From contig QFOL01000028.1 of the NCBI GenBank assembly GCA_003241215.1, forward strand, positions 1 through 23,793: a stretch of DNA of 23,793 nt, given 5' to 3'. This stretch comes from Agrobacterium fabrum (GTDB taxonomy: Bacteria; Pseudomonadota; Alphaproteobacteria; Rhizobiales; Rhizobiaceae). This document shows positions 7,787 to 16,095 of the stretch, piece by piece. The position numbers were made by a program, and so were the translations under genes. The notes under the pieces were generated by a model that saw nothing but the letters and a program-made list of their open reading frames with translations, was not told where the DNA came from and made no database searches. How positions within the stretch are numbered: the stretch's first letter is position 1; every line of letters begins with the position of its first letter.

Positions 7787-10700
7787 GCCCCCACCCTTTC
7801 GGCGCGGGGCAGGATCAGCATTTCAAGCTCAACATCCACCGCATTGCGGCGGCTGTGCCATAGTCCGCGACGGCGGGCAGACAAAAAACGCTCGGCCATC
7901 GCCACCGCTGCCTTGGGGTTCTCCCGCAGGATGAAATCACGCACCTCCTCATTACCGAAATAGGCGTCGTAAAGCGCCTCGACCAGCGAGGAGGAAACAG
8001 CATGCGTGGTTTCGGCAAAACCAACGAGCCGATCCACCGTCTCGGCAAATTCCGCTGCGCCGCGCGGACCATGCCGCATCTGGCCCGCAATGAAGCGCGG
8101 ATTGACGGCGCGGGCGCGCACCACCCGGGTCAGCGCCTGCGCCATCGACCGGGCGCGCGGGCGCGCCGGATCGGTCGTATCCAGCGCAACGATATCGGCA
8201 GCGGCGCCGAGTGCGGCCTTCGCGGCGGAAAAACCGCCGATGAAAGCGACATCGGACGAACCATCCAGAAGGTCGCGACCCGGATCATCGCCGGTATGAA
8301 CCAGAAGATCGGCCCGGTGCACCAGTTCCGCAAAACCGGCATTTTCGAACATCTCCAGCCCATCGGCCCCGCCAAAGGCGTGATTTGCCGCGTCGAGATA
8401 GGCTTGTCCCAACTCCTCACGCTCATCCCATTTCCCGCTGGCGAGCTTTTCCTCGATACCTGCGCCATAGGTGCCGGGTGCGGAACCGAAGATGCGCGGC
8501 GGTATATATCCGAGGCTCGCCACCTCCTCCGCAAGCGGATTGTCTCCCGGTGCTTCGTCACGCTGCGCCACAGCCTTGGCGGCGGCATCGAGGAGTGCGA
8601 TCAACGCCGGAAACATGTCGCGAAACAGGCCGGAAATGCGAAAGGTTACATCGACGCGTGGACGCCCGATGCTCGCCGGCGGCAGGACCTCTATGCCGGT
8701 AACACGGCCGGTAGCGGCGTCGTGGATCGGTCTCGCCCCCATCAGGTGCAGCGCCTGCGCCACATCCTCGCCGCCATTGCGAAGGCTGGCGCTGCCCCAG
8801 AGATCGAAAACCAGATGTTTCGGCCAGTCACCATGGGACTGCAGATAATGGCGAAGCACCTCTTCGCCCGCCACACGTCCGAGCTCGAAAGCCGTGGGCG
8901 TCGGCATGGTGCGCGGATCGGCGGCATAAAGATTGCGACCGGTCGGTAACACGTCAAGCCGCCCGCGCGCAGGCGCGCCGGAAGGGCCAGGCATTATATG
9001 CCGGCCATCGAGCGCGGCAAGCAGGGCGGTCTTTTCCGATTCGGCGCTTTTCAGCCTCAGGGGATCGCTCTCACCTCCGGGGCAACGGCCGAAAACATGC
9101 TGGCCATCCTTGATGGCGAAATCCTTGAGGTCGCAGAGAAAGGCGTCGATACGCGACAGGGCTGCATCGGCATCGTCCTTTGCACCCACGCCCGCCTCGG
9201 CTGCAAGTCCGGTCTCCAGCGCCTTTTCGACGATCAGCGTCGCCAACCGGTCGCGGCGGCGGCGATCCAGACCGTCGGCCTGCGCATATTCATCGACCAG
9301 CTGTTCCAGCGCCGATTGCTCCGGCGACAGGCCGGCATTGACCAGCACTGGCGGAATATGGCCGATGGTGACGGCCGCGATCCGCCGCTTGGCCACCGCC
9401 GCCTCACCCGGATTGGAAACGACGAAGGGATAGATCACCGGCAAAGACCCGGTGACGATTTCCGGAAAACAGTCGCGTGAAAGCGCCACGGTTTTGCCCG
9501 GCAGCCACTCCAGCGTGCCATGTGCGCCGACATGCACGATGGCATGCGCATCCGCCACCCGCTGCATCCAGCCGCCAAAAGCGACAAGCGCGTGACGGGG
9601 CGGCAGGGCAGGGTCATGATAGTCCACCCGCCGATCCTCATTGCGCCCTCGATCCGGCGCCAGCGCCACGAAAACCTGCCCGAAGCGGGCAACGCGAAAA
9701 TGGAATGCGCCATCAGTCAACGCGTCGTCGTCTTCCGCTGCTCCCCACATCGCATTCACCGATGCAAGAGCAGTCGCCGGTATAGCCGCAAGAAAATCCC
9801 GGTAGGCGGAAAGATCGATCGCCGCAACTTGCTGTTCGACACGATCGAGCAGCCCCCGCGCCGTATCGGGAATATCCCCGACCGCATAACCGGCACGGGC
9901 AAGATCGCGCAGCATTTCCAGCACGCTCTGCGGCACATCGAGACCGACGGCATAACCGGTGCGCCCGGGCGCGGCACCCGGATAATCCGGCATCAGAATG
10001 ACGATGCGGCGATCTTCAGGTGGTGCATGTTTCAATCGCAGAAAGGCCGCGATGCGGTTTGCAACCTGTTCGACGCGGTCCGTTTCCGGCACGTTGAGCA
10101 GACTGACACCGCCATCCATCCGCGCCTCTTTGAACGAAATCGCACCGGCGAGAATCCGGCCATCCAGTTCGGGCAGGACCACATGCATGGCAAGGTCGGA
10201 GGGATTGAGACCGCGCGCATTTTCCGCCCAGCCGTCGCGTCGTGTCGTTGCCATAACCACCTGAAAAACCGGCACGAACAGGCGGTCGAACAGGGTCTTA
10301 CCGCTATCATCCGCCTGGCTGGCGAAAGCCGTGGCGGCAATGATCGCAGCGGGCTGCAACTCAGGCAGCACAGTATCAAGAAAACGGATGGCCTCGCCAT
10401 CCTTCAGGCCGCTGACAAAAATCGGCAGGGGCGCAAAACCGCGCTCGCAAAGAGCATGAAAGAGTGCGTCGACGGGTGCCGCGTCTGTCGCCAGCAGCAT
10501 GGAGCGGTAAAAGAGAATGGGCAAAATGGCCGCATCGGCAGGAAAACCGGCACAGGCTTCAGCCTGCCCGACCACACCTCGATCCGGCCGATAGAAACCG
10601 GTTTTCGGCAATGGCGCGGCCTCCATATCCGGCCACTCCCCGTCGCTCGCGAGAACGGTGAGGCCGGCGGCAAGACGGCCCATATTCTCCTGTCCGCCCT

Positions 10701-11133
10701 CCCGGAAGAAGGAGAGAACGGAGGCCAGCATCTGCCTGTCCACGGTCGAAGCCGCTTCGAGCTTTTCATCCCTTTCGCTGCACTCTCCCGGCAGGAGCAG
10801 GAGTTTTATGCCGCGCCTGCGCGCCACAATGGCAAGCTGGTCGACGCCATAACGCCAGCGCTCTGCGCCGCCGAGAATCCGGATAAGAATGACGCGAGCA
10901 TGTCCCGCCGTCTTTTCAATCCAGAGGTCGACAGACATGGGGTGCCGAAGCTCGGAAAGATTGGCGACGGACAGGGCTGGAACAGCGCTGCCAGCACGCT
11001 GCCAGGCCTGTTCCAGCCCGGCAAGATCGCTTGCCGAGAAAGACAGGATCACCACATCCGACCTGGGCTGGTTGAGATCAACCGGCTCGATCAGATCGTC
11101 AAGAGACGAGGATGTGGTGGCGAGAATATGCAT
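7783..11133 (-). CDS. cobN: CobN, cobaltochelatase large subunit
   Basis: CobN is the tetrapyrrole-binding subunit of the ATP-dependent CobNST complex that inserts cobalt into hydrogenobyrinic acid a,c-diamide. At 1116 residues it is the largest protein in the window. Family features include an N-terminal sequence like known CobN proteins (MHILATTSSS), a PDYPGAAPGRTGYAVGLD segment, HVGAHGTLEWLPGK (from residue 534), PTGRNLYAADPRTMPT, and a C-terminal FGSAPGTYGAG and SRRNAVDVELEML. It is shorter than the roughly 1270 residues of Pseudomonas denitrificans CobN, but both ends look intact and no frameshift is apparent. The start is 3 nt after the cobW stop. The AAA+ partners cobS and cobT are not in the window. 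Confidence 0.95.
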   Translation of the reverse strand: MHILATTSSSLDDLIEPVDLNQPRSDVVILSFSASDLAGLEQAWQRAGSAVPALSVANLSELRHPMSVDLWIEKTAGHARVILIRILGGAERWRYGVDQLAIVARRRGIKLLLLPGECSERDEKLEAASTVDRQMLASVLSFFREGGQENMGRLAAGLTVLASDGEWPDMEAAPLPKTGFYRPDRGVVGQAEACAGFPADAAILPILFYRSMLLATDAAPVDALFHALCERGFAPLPIFVSGLKDGEAIRFLDTVLPELQPAAIIAATAFASQADDSGKTLFDRLFVPVFQVVMATTRRDGWAENARGLNPSDLAMHVVLPELDGRILAGAISFKEARMDGGVSLLNVPETDRVEQVANRIAAFLRLKHAPPEDRRIVILMPDYPGAAPGRTGYAVGLDVPQSVLEMLRDLARAGYAVGDIPDTARGLLDRVEQQVAAIDLSAYRDFLAAIPATALASVNAMWGAAEDDDALTDGAFHFRVARFGQVFVALAPDRGRNEDRRVDYHDPALPPRHALVAFGGWMQRVADAHAIVHVGAHGTLEWLPGKTVALSRDCFPEIVTGSLPVIYPFVVSNPGEAAVAKRRIAAVTIGHIPPVLVNAGLSPEQSALEQLVDEYAQADGLDRRRRDRLATLIVEKALETGLAAEAGVGAKDDADAALSRIDAFLCDLKDFAIKDGQHVFGRCPGGESDPLRLKSAESEKTALLAALDGRHIMPGPSGAPARGRLDVLPTGRNLYAADPRTMPTPTAFELGRVAGEEVLRHYLQSHGDWPKHLVFDLWGSASLRNGGEDVAQALHLMGARPIHDAATGRVTGIEVLPPASIGRPRVDVTFRISGLFRDMFPALIALLDAAAKAVAQRDEAPGDNPLAEEVASLGYIPPRIFGSAPGTYGAGIEEKLASGKWDEREELGQAYLDAANHAFGGADGLEMFENAGFAELVHRADLLVHTGDDPGRDLLDGSSDVAFIGGFSAAKAALGAAADIVALDTTDPARPRARSMAQALTRVVRARAVNPRFIAGQMRHGPRGAAEFAETVDRLVGFAETTHAVSSSLVEALYDAYFGNEEVRDFILRENPKAAVAMAERFLSARRRGLWHSRRNAVDVELEMLILPRAERVGA

Positions 11134-11136
11134 GGG

Positions 11137-12174
11137 TCAGGCAGCCAGCATCTGCTCGATTTTTTCGCGGTTGATACCCTTTTCGCCGATGACGACGAGG
11201 CGGCTGCGGCGTTCCTCGCCCGCCGCCCAGGGACGGTCATAATAATGATTGACGCGGCTTCCGACAGCCTGCACCTGCAGGCGCATCGGCTTGGCGGAGA
11301 CCTCGATAAAGCCTTTTATGCGCAGCACGTTTTCCGCAGCCGCCGTCTCGGCGATACGCGCCGCCAGCGCTTCCGGATCGCTCACCGCCGGCAGATCGAT
11401 GACGAAGCTGTCAAAATCGTCGTGCTCGTGGTCAAGCTCGCCATCATGGTGGGTGCGGCGGTTTTCGATATCCTCTTCCACCGCAAGACCGAGACCGATC
11501 AGCACAGCCGGATCGATGGCGCCGTTCGAAGCCACGACGATCTTCGCCGCTTTCGGCAGATGTTCGAGAATATGCGCCTTCGCCCTGTCGAGACCGGTAT
11601 CGTCAAGAAGATCGGCCTTGGTCAGCACGATGAGATCGGCGCAGGCGACCTGGTCTTCGAAAACCTCTTCGACCGGGTCATCGTGATCGAGCGCCTCGTC
11701 ATTGGCGCGCTGGGCGGCGAGCGCTTCCATGTCGTGGGCAACCTGTCCCTCGGCAAGGGCCGCACCATCCACCACGGCCACAACGGCGTCCACCGTCACA
11801 CGGCTCTTGATCGCCGGCCACTGGAAGGCCTGCACCAGCGGCTTTGGCAGGGCAAGCCCCGAGGTCTCGATGAGAATGTGCTCCACCTTGGGCTGGCGGC
11901 TCAGAATCTGCTCGATGGCGGGCTGGAAATCATCCGCCACCGTGCAGCAGATGCAGCCATTGGCCAGTTCGACGATGTTCTCTTCCGGGCAGCTTTCAAT
12001 ACCGCAGCCTTTCAGGATTTCGCCGTCGATACCGATATCGCCGAATTCATTGACGATGATGGCGAGCCGCTTGCCGTCAAGCTTTTCGAGAAGTCCGCGC
12101 AGCAGCGTGGTTTTGCCAGCCCCCAGAAAGCCGGTGACGATGGTGCAGGGAACGCGGTCCAGAAGGGTGCTCAT
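11137..12174 (-). CDS. cobW: CobW, G3E-family GTPase, cobalt metallochaperone
   Basis: CobW is a COG0523 GTPase thought to deliver Co(II) to the CobNST chelatase. The 345-residue protein has a Walker A loop GFLGAGKTT (15-23), ETSG (103-106), the GTPase TKAD motif (185-188), and the metal-binding CxCC motif in GCICC (73-77). A His/Asp-rich stretch (residues 242-251) may add metal sites. Directly upstream of cobN, it fits a chaperone for the chelatase encoded next door. The start overlaps the DUF1636 stop (ATGA, 12171-12174) and has a good GAGGAG ribosome binding site. COG0523 also includes zinc chaperones; the context favours cobalt. Confidence 0.94.
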   Translation of the reverse strand: MSTLLDRVPCTIVTGFLGAGKTTLLRGLLEKLDGKRLAIIVNEFGDIGIDGEILKGCGIESCPEENIVELANGCICCTVADDFQPAIEQILSRQPKVEHILIETSGLALPKPLVQAFQWPAIKSRVTVDAVVAVVDGAALAEGQVAHDMEALAAQRANDEALDHDDPVEEVFEDQVACADLIVLTKADLLDDTGLDRAKAHILEHLPKAAKIVVASNGAIDPAVLIGLGLAVEEDIENRRTHHDGELDHEHDDFDSFVIDLPAVSDPEALAARIAETAAAENVLRIKGFIEVSAKPMRLQVQAVGSRVNHYYDRPWAAGEERRSRLVVIGEKGINREKIEQMLAA

Positions 12175-12596
12175 GATCTCTCCTCGTTAAAATCGAATGG
12201 GGGAATGCGCGCCACCATGCCGCGCTTTAATGGTTCGGGGCGGCCGCGCCAGGGCATCAGGCCATCGGGGGCGGCAGCCAGCAGCCGCGCGCCGATCAGC
12301 AAATCTTCCGCATCGCGGGACGTCAGCCCGCCGAAGACATAGGACCAGCCATTGGCGCTGCGCAGGGCGGCGCTGAGGCCGCGCTTGCAATTGGCAAGGC
12401 AATTGACGGAACGGACGGCAATGCCCGCCTCCTCCGCCTTTGCGATAACGGCGTCGGCAAGGCGCGAACCGGGACGCGGTTCGGCATTCGGATCGGCTTC
12501 GTCGCGACAGCTTCGGCAAACGAAGACGACCACGCCGGGCGCCGTTTCGTCCTGCGTGTTTCCGCCTGCACATGAAGATGTTGCTGAAATATCCAA
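12171..12596 (-). CDS. DUF1636-type small metal-binding / ferredoxin-like protein
   Basis: This is the first gene of the riboswitch-led operon. The frame is open from 12788, but that ATG lies inside the riboswitch aptamer and cannot be the start. No ATG follows in frame, so I chose the TTG at 12596, giving 141 residues; GTG codons at 12653 and 12533 are alternatives. The protein has four conserved-looking cysteines: a CxxC in VCRSCRDE and a CX3C in CLANCKRG, about 35 residues apart. It then continues GLSAALRSANGWSYVFGGL. This pattern resembles DUF1636 and is reminiscent of thioredoxin-fold [2Fe-2S] ferredoxins, so metal or Fe-S binding is likely. Function is not established. The context (cobW, cobN, cobG) suggests a cobalt or redox role in B12 synthesis. 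It overlaps cobW by four bases. Confidence 0.75.
   Translation of the reverse strand: MDISATSSCAGGNTQDETAPGVVVFVCRSCRDEADPNAEPRPGSRLADAVIAKAEEAGIAVRSVNCLANCKRGLSAALRSANGWSYVFGGLTSRDAEDLLIGARLLAAAPDGLMPWRGRPEPLKRGMVARIPPFDFNEERS
12178..12185 (-). promoter_or_regulatory. Ribosome binding site of cobW
   Basis: On the minus strand GAGGAGAG ends 3 nt before the cobW ATG, with GAGGAG about 5 nt away. This strong Shine-Dalgarno sequence lies within the last codons of the DUF1636 gene and confirms the cobW start at 12174. Confidence 0.75.
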
Positions 12597-12724
12597 ACGT
12601 CCCGTTCCCGCGCCTTCAAAAATCTTCAGGGGTGCGGATATCGAAAACGGCACGCGGACAAGCGCAAGCCGGCTGTTCGATCGGACCGACTGACCGGAGC
12701 ACCCCGCCCGGCAGACGTTTTTTC
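12597..12724 (-). promoter_or_regulatory. Leader between riboswitch and first gene (expression platform)
   Basis: This stretch holds about 128 nt between the aptamer and the likely start of the DUF1636 gene. I see several short GC-rich complementary runs (for example GCCGG near 12709 and CCGGC further on) but no hairpin followed by a U-run. A classical intrinsic terminator is therefore not evident. Control may be by masking of the translation start or by Rho. If translation starts at the GTG at 12653, part of this region is coding. Confidence 0.4.
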
Positions 12725-12919
12725 CTGAAACGGCAGGTCTCCTGGCTTGCGGCTCGATCAACACCCGGGCACCGCCTTCCCGAACCATGAGAGAGGTCCA
12801 GTGGCTTTACGGTGCGGGCTTACCGCTTACAGTTGCGGGGGCAGCCACGGAATGGCCCGGCAATCGGGGTTGACCGTGTTCCCTCTTAGCTTTTCCCGTT
12901 GCCGGGAAAAGACCGTCAG
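12725..12919 (-). promoter_or_regulatory. Cobalamin riboswitch (AdoCbl aptamer)
   Basis: Read on the minus strand, the region contains all the cobalamin aptamer landmarks in order: a hairpin with an 8-bp stem (CTTTTCCC/GGGAAAAG, 12890-12911), AAGAGGGAACACGGT, GCTGCCCCCGCAACTGTAAG, GCCACTG, GGGAAGGCG, and the B12 box AGCCAGGAGACCTGCC (12732-12747). A closing P1 helix can be drawn between CTGACGG (12913-12919) and CCGTTTCAG (12725-12733). It precedes the DUF1636-cobW-cobN-cobG-cobH-cobI-cobJ operon. By analogy with the family, it should switch these genes off when adenosylcobalamin is plentiful. Confidence 0.96.
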
Positions 12920-12926
12920 TTCGTTA

Positions 12927-12955
12927 CCCTTAGGCTGAACGGGCGCGGGGGTCAA
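12927..12955 (-). promoter_or_regulatory. Candidate promoter of the riboswitch operon
   Basis: On the minus strand a -35-like TTGACC (12955-12950) is followed after 17 nt by TAAGGG (12932-12927). The -10 element is poor, but transcription would start near 12920, exactly where the riboswitch P1 helix begins. This positional agreement is the main support. Confidence 0.5.
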
Positions 12956-12979
12956 TGCCGCGGCCCCATGGCTGGCGCA

Positions 12980-13007
12980 TTGCCGGGTGCGGCAAATTGG
13001 GTATAGT
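12980..13007 (+). promoter_or_regulatory. Candidate promoter of cobO-cobQ
   Basis: TTGCCG (12980-12985) and TATAGT (13002-13007) are separated by 16 nt and would start transcription near 13014, leaving a leader of about 52 nt before the cobO ATG. No riboswitch lies in this leader. The sequence faces away from the riboswitch promoter, with about 25 bp between the two -35 elements. Confidence 0.5.
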
Positions 13008-13065
13008 CGCCGCTCCGAATGGCGGGGCACTTATTCCCGCAACGCTGGATAAGAAGGAAAACGCG

Positions 13066-13683
13066 ATGACACGTGACATCAGCGACAGCGAAGCCGAACG
13101 CCACCGGCGGAAAATGGTCAACCGCAAAACGGTGCAGGACGCCGAAGTCGCGGCAAAGACCGTCGAAAAAGGCCTGCTGATGATCAATACCGGCCCCGGC
13201 AAAGGCAAATCCACAGCTGCTTTTGGCCTTGCCTTGCGCATGCTCGGCACCGGGCGTCGGGTGGGTATTGTGCAATTCATCAAGGGTGCATGGTCGACGG
13301 GCGAACAGCAGGCGCTGACCCTGTTTGGCGACAGGGTCGTATGGCGCACCATGGGCGAGGGTTTCACGTGGGACACGCAGGATCTGAAACGCGATGTGGC
13401 TGCAGCCGCAAAAGCCTGGGAAGAAGCCAAGGCGCTGATGGCGGACGAAACGATCGGCCTGCTGGTCTTCGATGAGCTGAACATCGCGCTGCGTTACGAT
13501 TACCTGCCGCTGGAAGAGGTCGTCGAAACGCTTTCCAGCCGCAGGCCCGATCTGCATGTCATCGTTACCGGCCGCAACGCCAAGCAACCGCTGATCGACG
13601 CGGCCGATATGGTGACAGAAATGACGCTGGTGAAACATCACTTCAAGGCGGGCGTCAAGGCGCAGGCGGGGATAGAATTCTGA
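13066..13683 (+). CDS. cobO: CobO, corrinoid adenosyltransferase
   Basis: CobO transfers the adenosyl group of ATP to Co(I) corrinoids, both in de novo synthesis and in salvage. The protein has 205 residues, typical of CobO/BtuR. It has a P-loop [10 protein letters not shown] (41-50), [27 protein letters not shown], and the C-terminal [15 protein letters not shown] found in the family. The reading frame extends upstream to 12955 but the ATG at 13066 has AGGA 7 nt before it (13055-13058) and gives the expected length. It forms a transcription unit with cobQ, which starts one base after its stop. Confidence 0.96.
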   Translation: MTRDISDSEAERHRRKMVNRKTVQDAEVAAKTVEKGLLMINTGPGKGKSTAAFGLALRMLGTGRRVGIVQFIKGAWSTGEQQALTLFGDRVVWRTMGEGFTWDTQDLKRDVAAAAKAWEEAKALMADETIGLLVFDELNIALRYDYLPLEEVVETLSSRRPDLHVIVTGRNAKQPLIDAADMVTEMTLVKHHFKAGVKAQAGIEF

Positions 13684-13684
13684 C

Positions 13685-15142
13685 ATGACTGCGCGGGTGC
13701 TGATGTTTCAGGGAACCGGCTCGGATGTCGGCAAATCGCTGATGGTGGCCGGCCTTGCCCGTGCATTCACCCGGCGCGGCCTGTCCGTCATGCCGTTTAA
13801 GCCGCAGAACATGTCCAACAATGCGGCGGTTACCGCCGACGGCGGCGAGATCGGGCGCGCGCAGGCGCTGCAGGCGCGGGCGGCCGGCGTACCGCTTTCC
13901 GTTCACATGAACCCGGTGCTCCTGAAACCGCAGAGCGAAACCGGCGCGCAGGTGGTAGTACAGGGTAAGGTTGTCGGAAACGCCAAGGCAGCCGATTATC
14001 AGCACATGAAGGCCGGGCTGATGCCACGGGTGATTGAGAGCTTCGAACGCCTGAAACAGCAGGCCGATCTCGTGCTGGTGGAAGGGGCGGGTAGCGCATC
14101 CGAAATCAATCTTCGCGCCAATGACATCGCCAATATGGGTTTCGCCCGCGCCGCCGATGCGCCCGTCATCCTGATCGGCGATATAGACCGGGGCGGCGTC
14201 ATCGCCAGTCTTGTCGGCACCAAGGCCGTGCTCGAACAGGAAGATGCGACGATGATAGAAGGTTTTATCGTCAACCGATTTCGCGGCGATCCGGCCCTGT
14301 TTTCGGACGGCATGCGGATGATTGCGGAAAAGACAGGCTGGTCCCCCATCGGGCTTCTGCCGCATTTTTCCGATGCCGCGAAACTGCCGGCGGAGGATGC
14401 GCTTGGCCTTGCCGGCCCGGCCCGGCAGAAGCCCGACGCAAAGATCCGGATCGCCGTGCCGATCCTGCCGCATATTTCCAATTTCGACGACCTCGATCCG
14501 CTGGACATGGAGCCGGATGTGGAGCTGATCCGCGTGCGGCCGGGCGAAACCATTCCCGCCGATTGCCGGCTGGTGCTGCTGTGCGGCTCGAAATCCACTA
14601 TCGCCGATCTCGCCGTGCTGAAAAATGCTGGCCTCGATATCGATATCAGGGCGCATGCACGACGCGGCGGTTTTGTTGTCGGGCTTTGCGGCGGATATCA
14701 GATGCTCGGAAAAACCATTGCCGATCCCGATGGTATCGAAGGACCACCGGCAAAGGTTGAAGGGCTTGGTCTGCTTGATGTCGACACGGTTTTGGCAGGC
14801 GATAAGCGGCTCGTTTCCGTGCGCGGCACGAGTTTTGACGGAGTTGATTTATCCGGCTACGAAATGCATGTCGGCGAAACCACTGGCACAGCGGGCAATC
14901 TGCCTTTTTCGACGATTGATGGTCATGTCGACGGCGCGATGTCGCCCGATGGCCGCATCTTCGGCACCTATATACACGGCCTTTTCGCGGACGACCGCCA
15001 GCGCGGCGCATGGCTGAAGCGGCTTGGCGGTCACGGCACGGAGCTGAACTATGATCAGCAGGTGGACGCTGTTCTTGACCGCCTGGCGGCGCATATGGAG
15101 CAGCATCTCGATCTCGACGGGCTGCTGTCTATAGCGCGATAA
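13685..15142 (+). CDS. cobQ: CobQ, adenosylcobyric acid synthase (glutamine-hydrolysing)
   Basis: CobQ amidates four carboxylates (b, d, e, g) of adenosylcobyrinic acid a,c-diamide using glutamine and ATP, giving cobyric acid. The 485-residue protein matches the family length. The N-terminal synthetase domain opens with [11 protein letters not shown] (8-18) and FKPQNMSNN (38-46). The C-terminal class I glutamine amidotransferase domain has its catalytic Cys335 in [10 protein letters not shown] and His431 in YIHGLF. The gene starts one base after cobO. Its last 14 bp overlap the end of cobD on the other strand. Confidence 0.97.
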   Translation: MTARVLMFQGTGSDVGKSLMVAGLARAFTRRGLSVMPFKPQNMSNNAAVTADGGEIGRAQALQARAAGVPLSVHMNPVLLKPQSETGAQVVVQGKVVGNAKAADYQHMKAGLMPRVIESFERLKQQADLVLVEGAGSASEINLRANDIANMGFARAADAPVILIGDIDRGGVIASLVGTKAVLEQEDATMIEGFIVNRFRGDPALFSDGMRMIAEKTGWSPIGLLPHFSDAAKLPAEDALGLAGPARQKPDAKIRIAVPILPHISNFDDLDPLDMEPDVELIRVRPGETIPADCRLVLLCGSKSTIADLAVLKNAGLDIDIRAHARRGGFVVGLCGGYQMLGKTIADPDGIEGPPAKVEGLGLLDVDTVLAGDKRLVSVRGTSFDGVDLSGYEMHVGETTGTAGNLPFSTIDGHVDGAMSPDGRIFGTYIHGLFADDRQRGAWLKRLGGHGTELNYDQQVDAVLDRLAAHMEQHLDLDGLLSIAR

Positions 15143-16094
15143 GCACCGCCAGAAGCCCGAACAGGCCAATCAGCAACAGGTCGGCGATCCTCGCCAGCCT
15201 TAGCGCCGTACGAATATCGCCGGCAACCAGCGCCGCCCTGCCGCCTTCACCCATGAAGCGCGCCTCGATCATCTGCCCGCCATAGGAGCGCGGCCCGGCG
15301 AGCGCGAAGCCGAGAGCGCCTGCGAGCGCCGCCTCCGGCCAGCCGGCATTGGGAGAACGATGATGCCGTGCATCGCGGCGGATTGCGGCGATCGCCCCTT
15401 TGGGCGACGCACCCTTCACAAAACACGCGGCGACCACAAAAAGACCGCCGCTCAGCCTCGATGCCGGCAGATTGACCAGATCGTCCAGCCGGGCCGAGGC
15501 CCAGCCGAAGGCCTCATGGCGCGGCGAGCGATGGCCGATCATGCTGTCGGCCGTATTGATCGCCTTGTAGGCCGCGCCGCCCGGCAGACCCAGCAGGCCG
15601 AGCCAAAGGGCGGGGGCGACAATGCCATCGGAAAAATTCTCGGCGAGGCTTTCAATCGCCGCCCGGCAAATCGCCGCTTCGTCCAGCTTTTGCGGATCGC
15701 GCCCGACGATCATCGACACCGCCTTGCGACCACCCTCCACTCCTTCGCGCTCCAGCGCCGCGGCGACAGCCTCCACGTGCCGCTCCAGACTTTTTTGCGC
15801 CGGGAGAGAAGCGCCGAGGATCGCCACAGCCAGAAGGCCGAAAGGCAAAACAAGCAAAGCCGATTGCACAAACCATGCGAGGATCGCCGTCAGCCCGACA
15901 AAAACAGCCAGAGCCGCCGCACCTGCGATCTTGCGCTGTGAAAATGGCGCACGCTCCCGGTTCCATTTTTTGTCCAGCAGCGCGATAAGCGAACCGATCC
16001 AGGTGACAGGGTGGCCGATACGGTTGAACAGCCAGTCCGGATAGCCGGTCAGGCGTTCGATCACGAGCGACAGGAAAGCGAGAGCAAAGAACAT
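15129..16094 (-). CDS. cobD: CobD (CbiB), adenosylcobinamide-phosphate synthase
   Basis: CobD/CbiB joins the aminopropanol (phosphate) arm to adenosylcobyric acid in the inner membrane. The 321-residue protein is hydrophobic, with an N-terminal membrane segment, a second one around residues 57-92 ([11 protein letters not shown] through AVAILGAS), and a C-terminal segment rich in Leu and Ile. Conserved soluble-loop motifs include [48 protein letters not shown] and [16 protein letters not shown]. The ATG at 16094 is the most upstream start: an in-frame TGA lies 15 codons before it with no alternative start between. It has no visible Shine-Dalgarno sequence. The ATG shares a CATG palindrome with cobC. 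The gene lies antisense between cobQ and cobC. Confidence 0.95.
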   Translation of the reverse strand: MFFALAFLSLVIERLTGYPDWLFNRIGHPVTWIGSLIALLDKKWNRERAPFSQRKIAGAAALAVFVGLTAILAWFVQSALLVLPFGLLAVAILGASLPAQKSLERHVEAVAAALEREGVEGGRKAVSMIVGRDPQKLDEAAICRAAIESLAENFSDGIVAPALWLGLLGLPGGAAYKAINTADSMIGHRSPRHEAFGWASARLDDLVNLPASRLSGGLFVVAACFVKGASPKGAIAAIRRDARHHRSPNAGWPEAALAGALGFALAGPRSYGGQMIEARFMGEGGRAALVAGDIRTALRLARIADLLLIGLFGLLAVLIAL

Positions 16095-16095
16095 G
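16092..16095. other. Shared palindromic start of cobD and cobC
   Basis: The plus-strand CATG holds the cobC ATG (16093-16095) and, on the minus strand, the cobD ATG (16094-16092). The genes are divergent with no spacer. cobC has a weak GAGAG 8 nt upstream (16080-16084); cobD has none. This repeats the arrangement seen for cobL/cobK. Confidence 0.7.

Noticed and set aside
9520..12342. A 940-codon open frame on the plus strand, antisense to cobN, cobW and the DUF1636 gene.
   Set aside because: Its translation matches no protein pattern I recognise and is rich in His, Arg and Gln as expected of a shadow frame. It crosses three well-supported genes; stop codons are rare in this frame because of high GC content.
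12597..12788. An N-terminal extension of the DUF1636 protein to an ATG at 12788.
   Set aside because: That ATG and the following codons lie inside the riboswitch aptamer, including the B12 box, so they are leader RNA rather than coding sequence.
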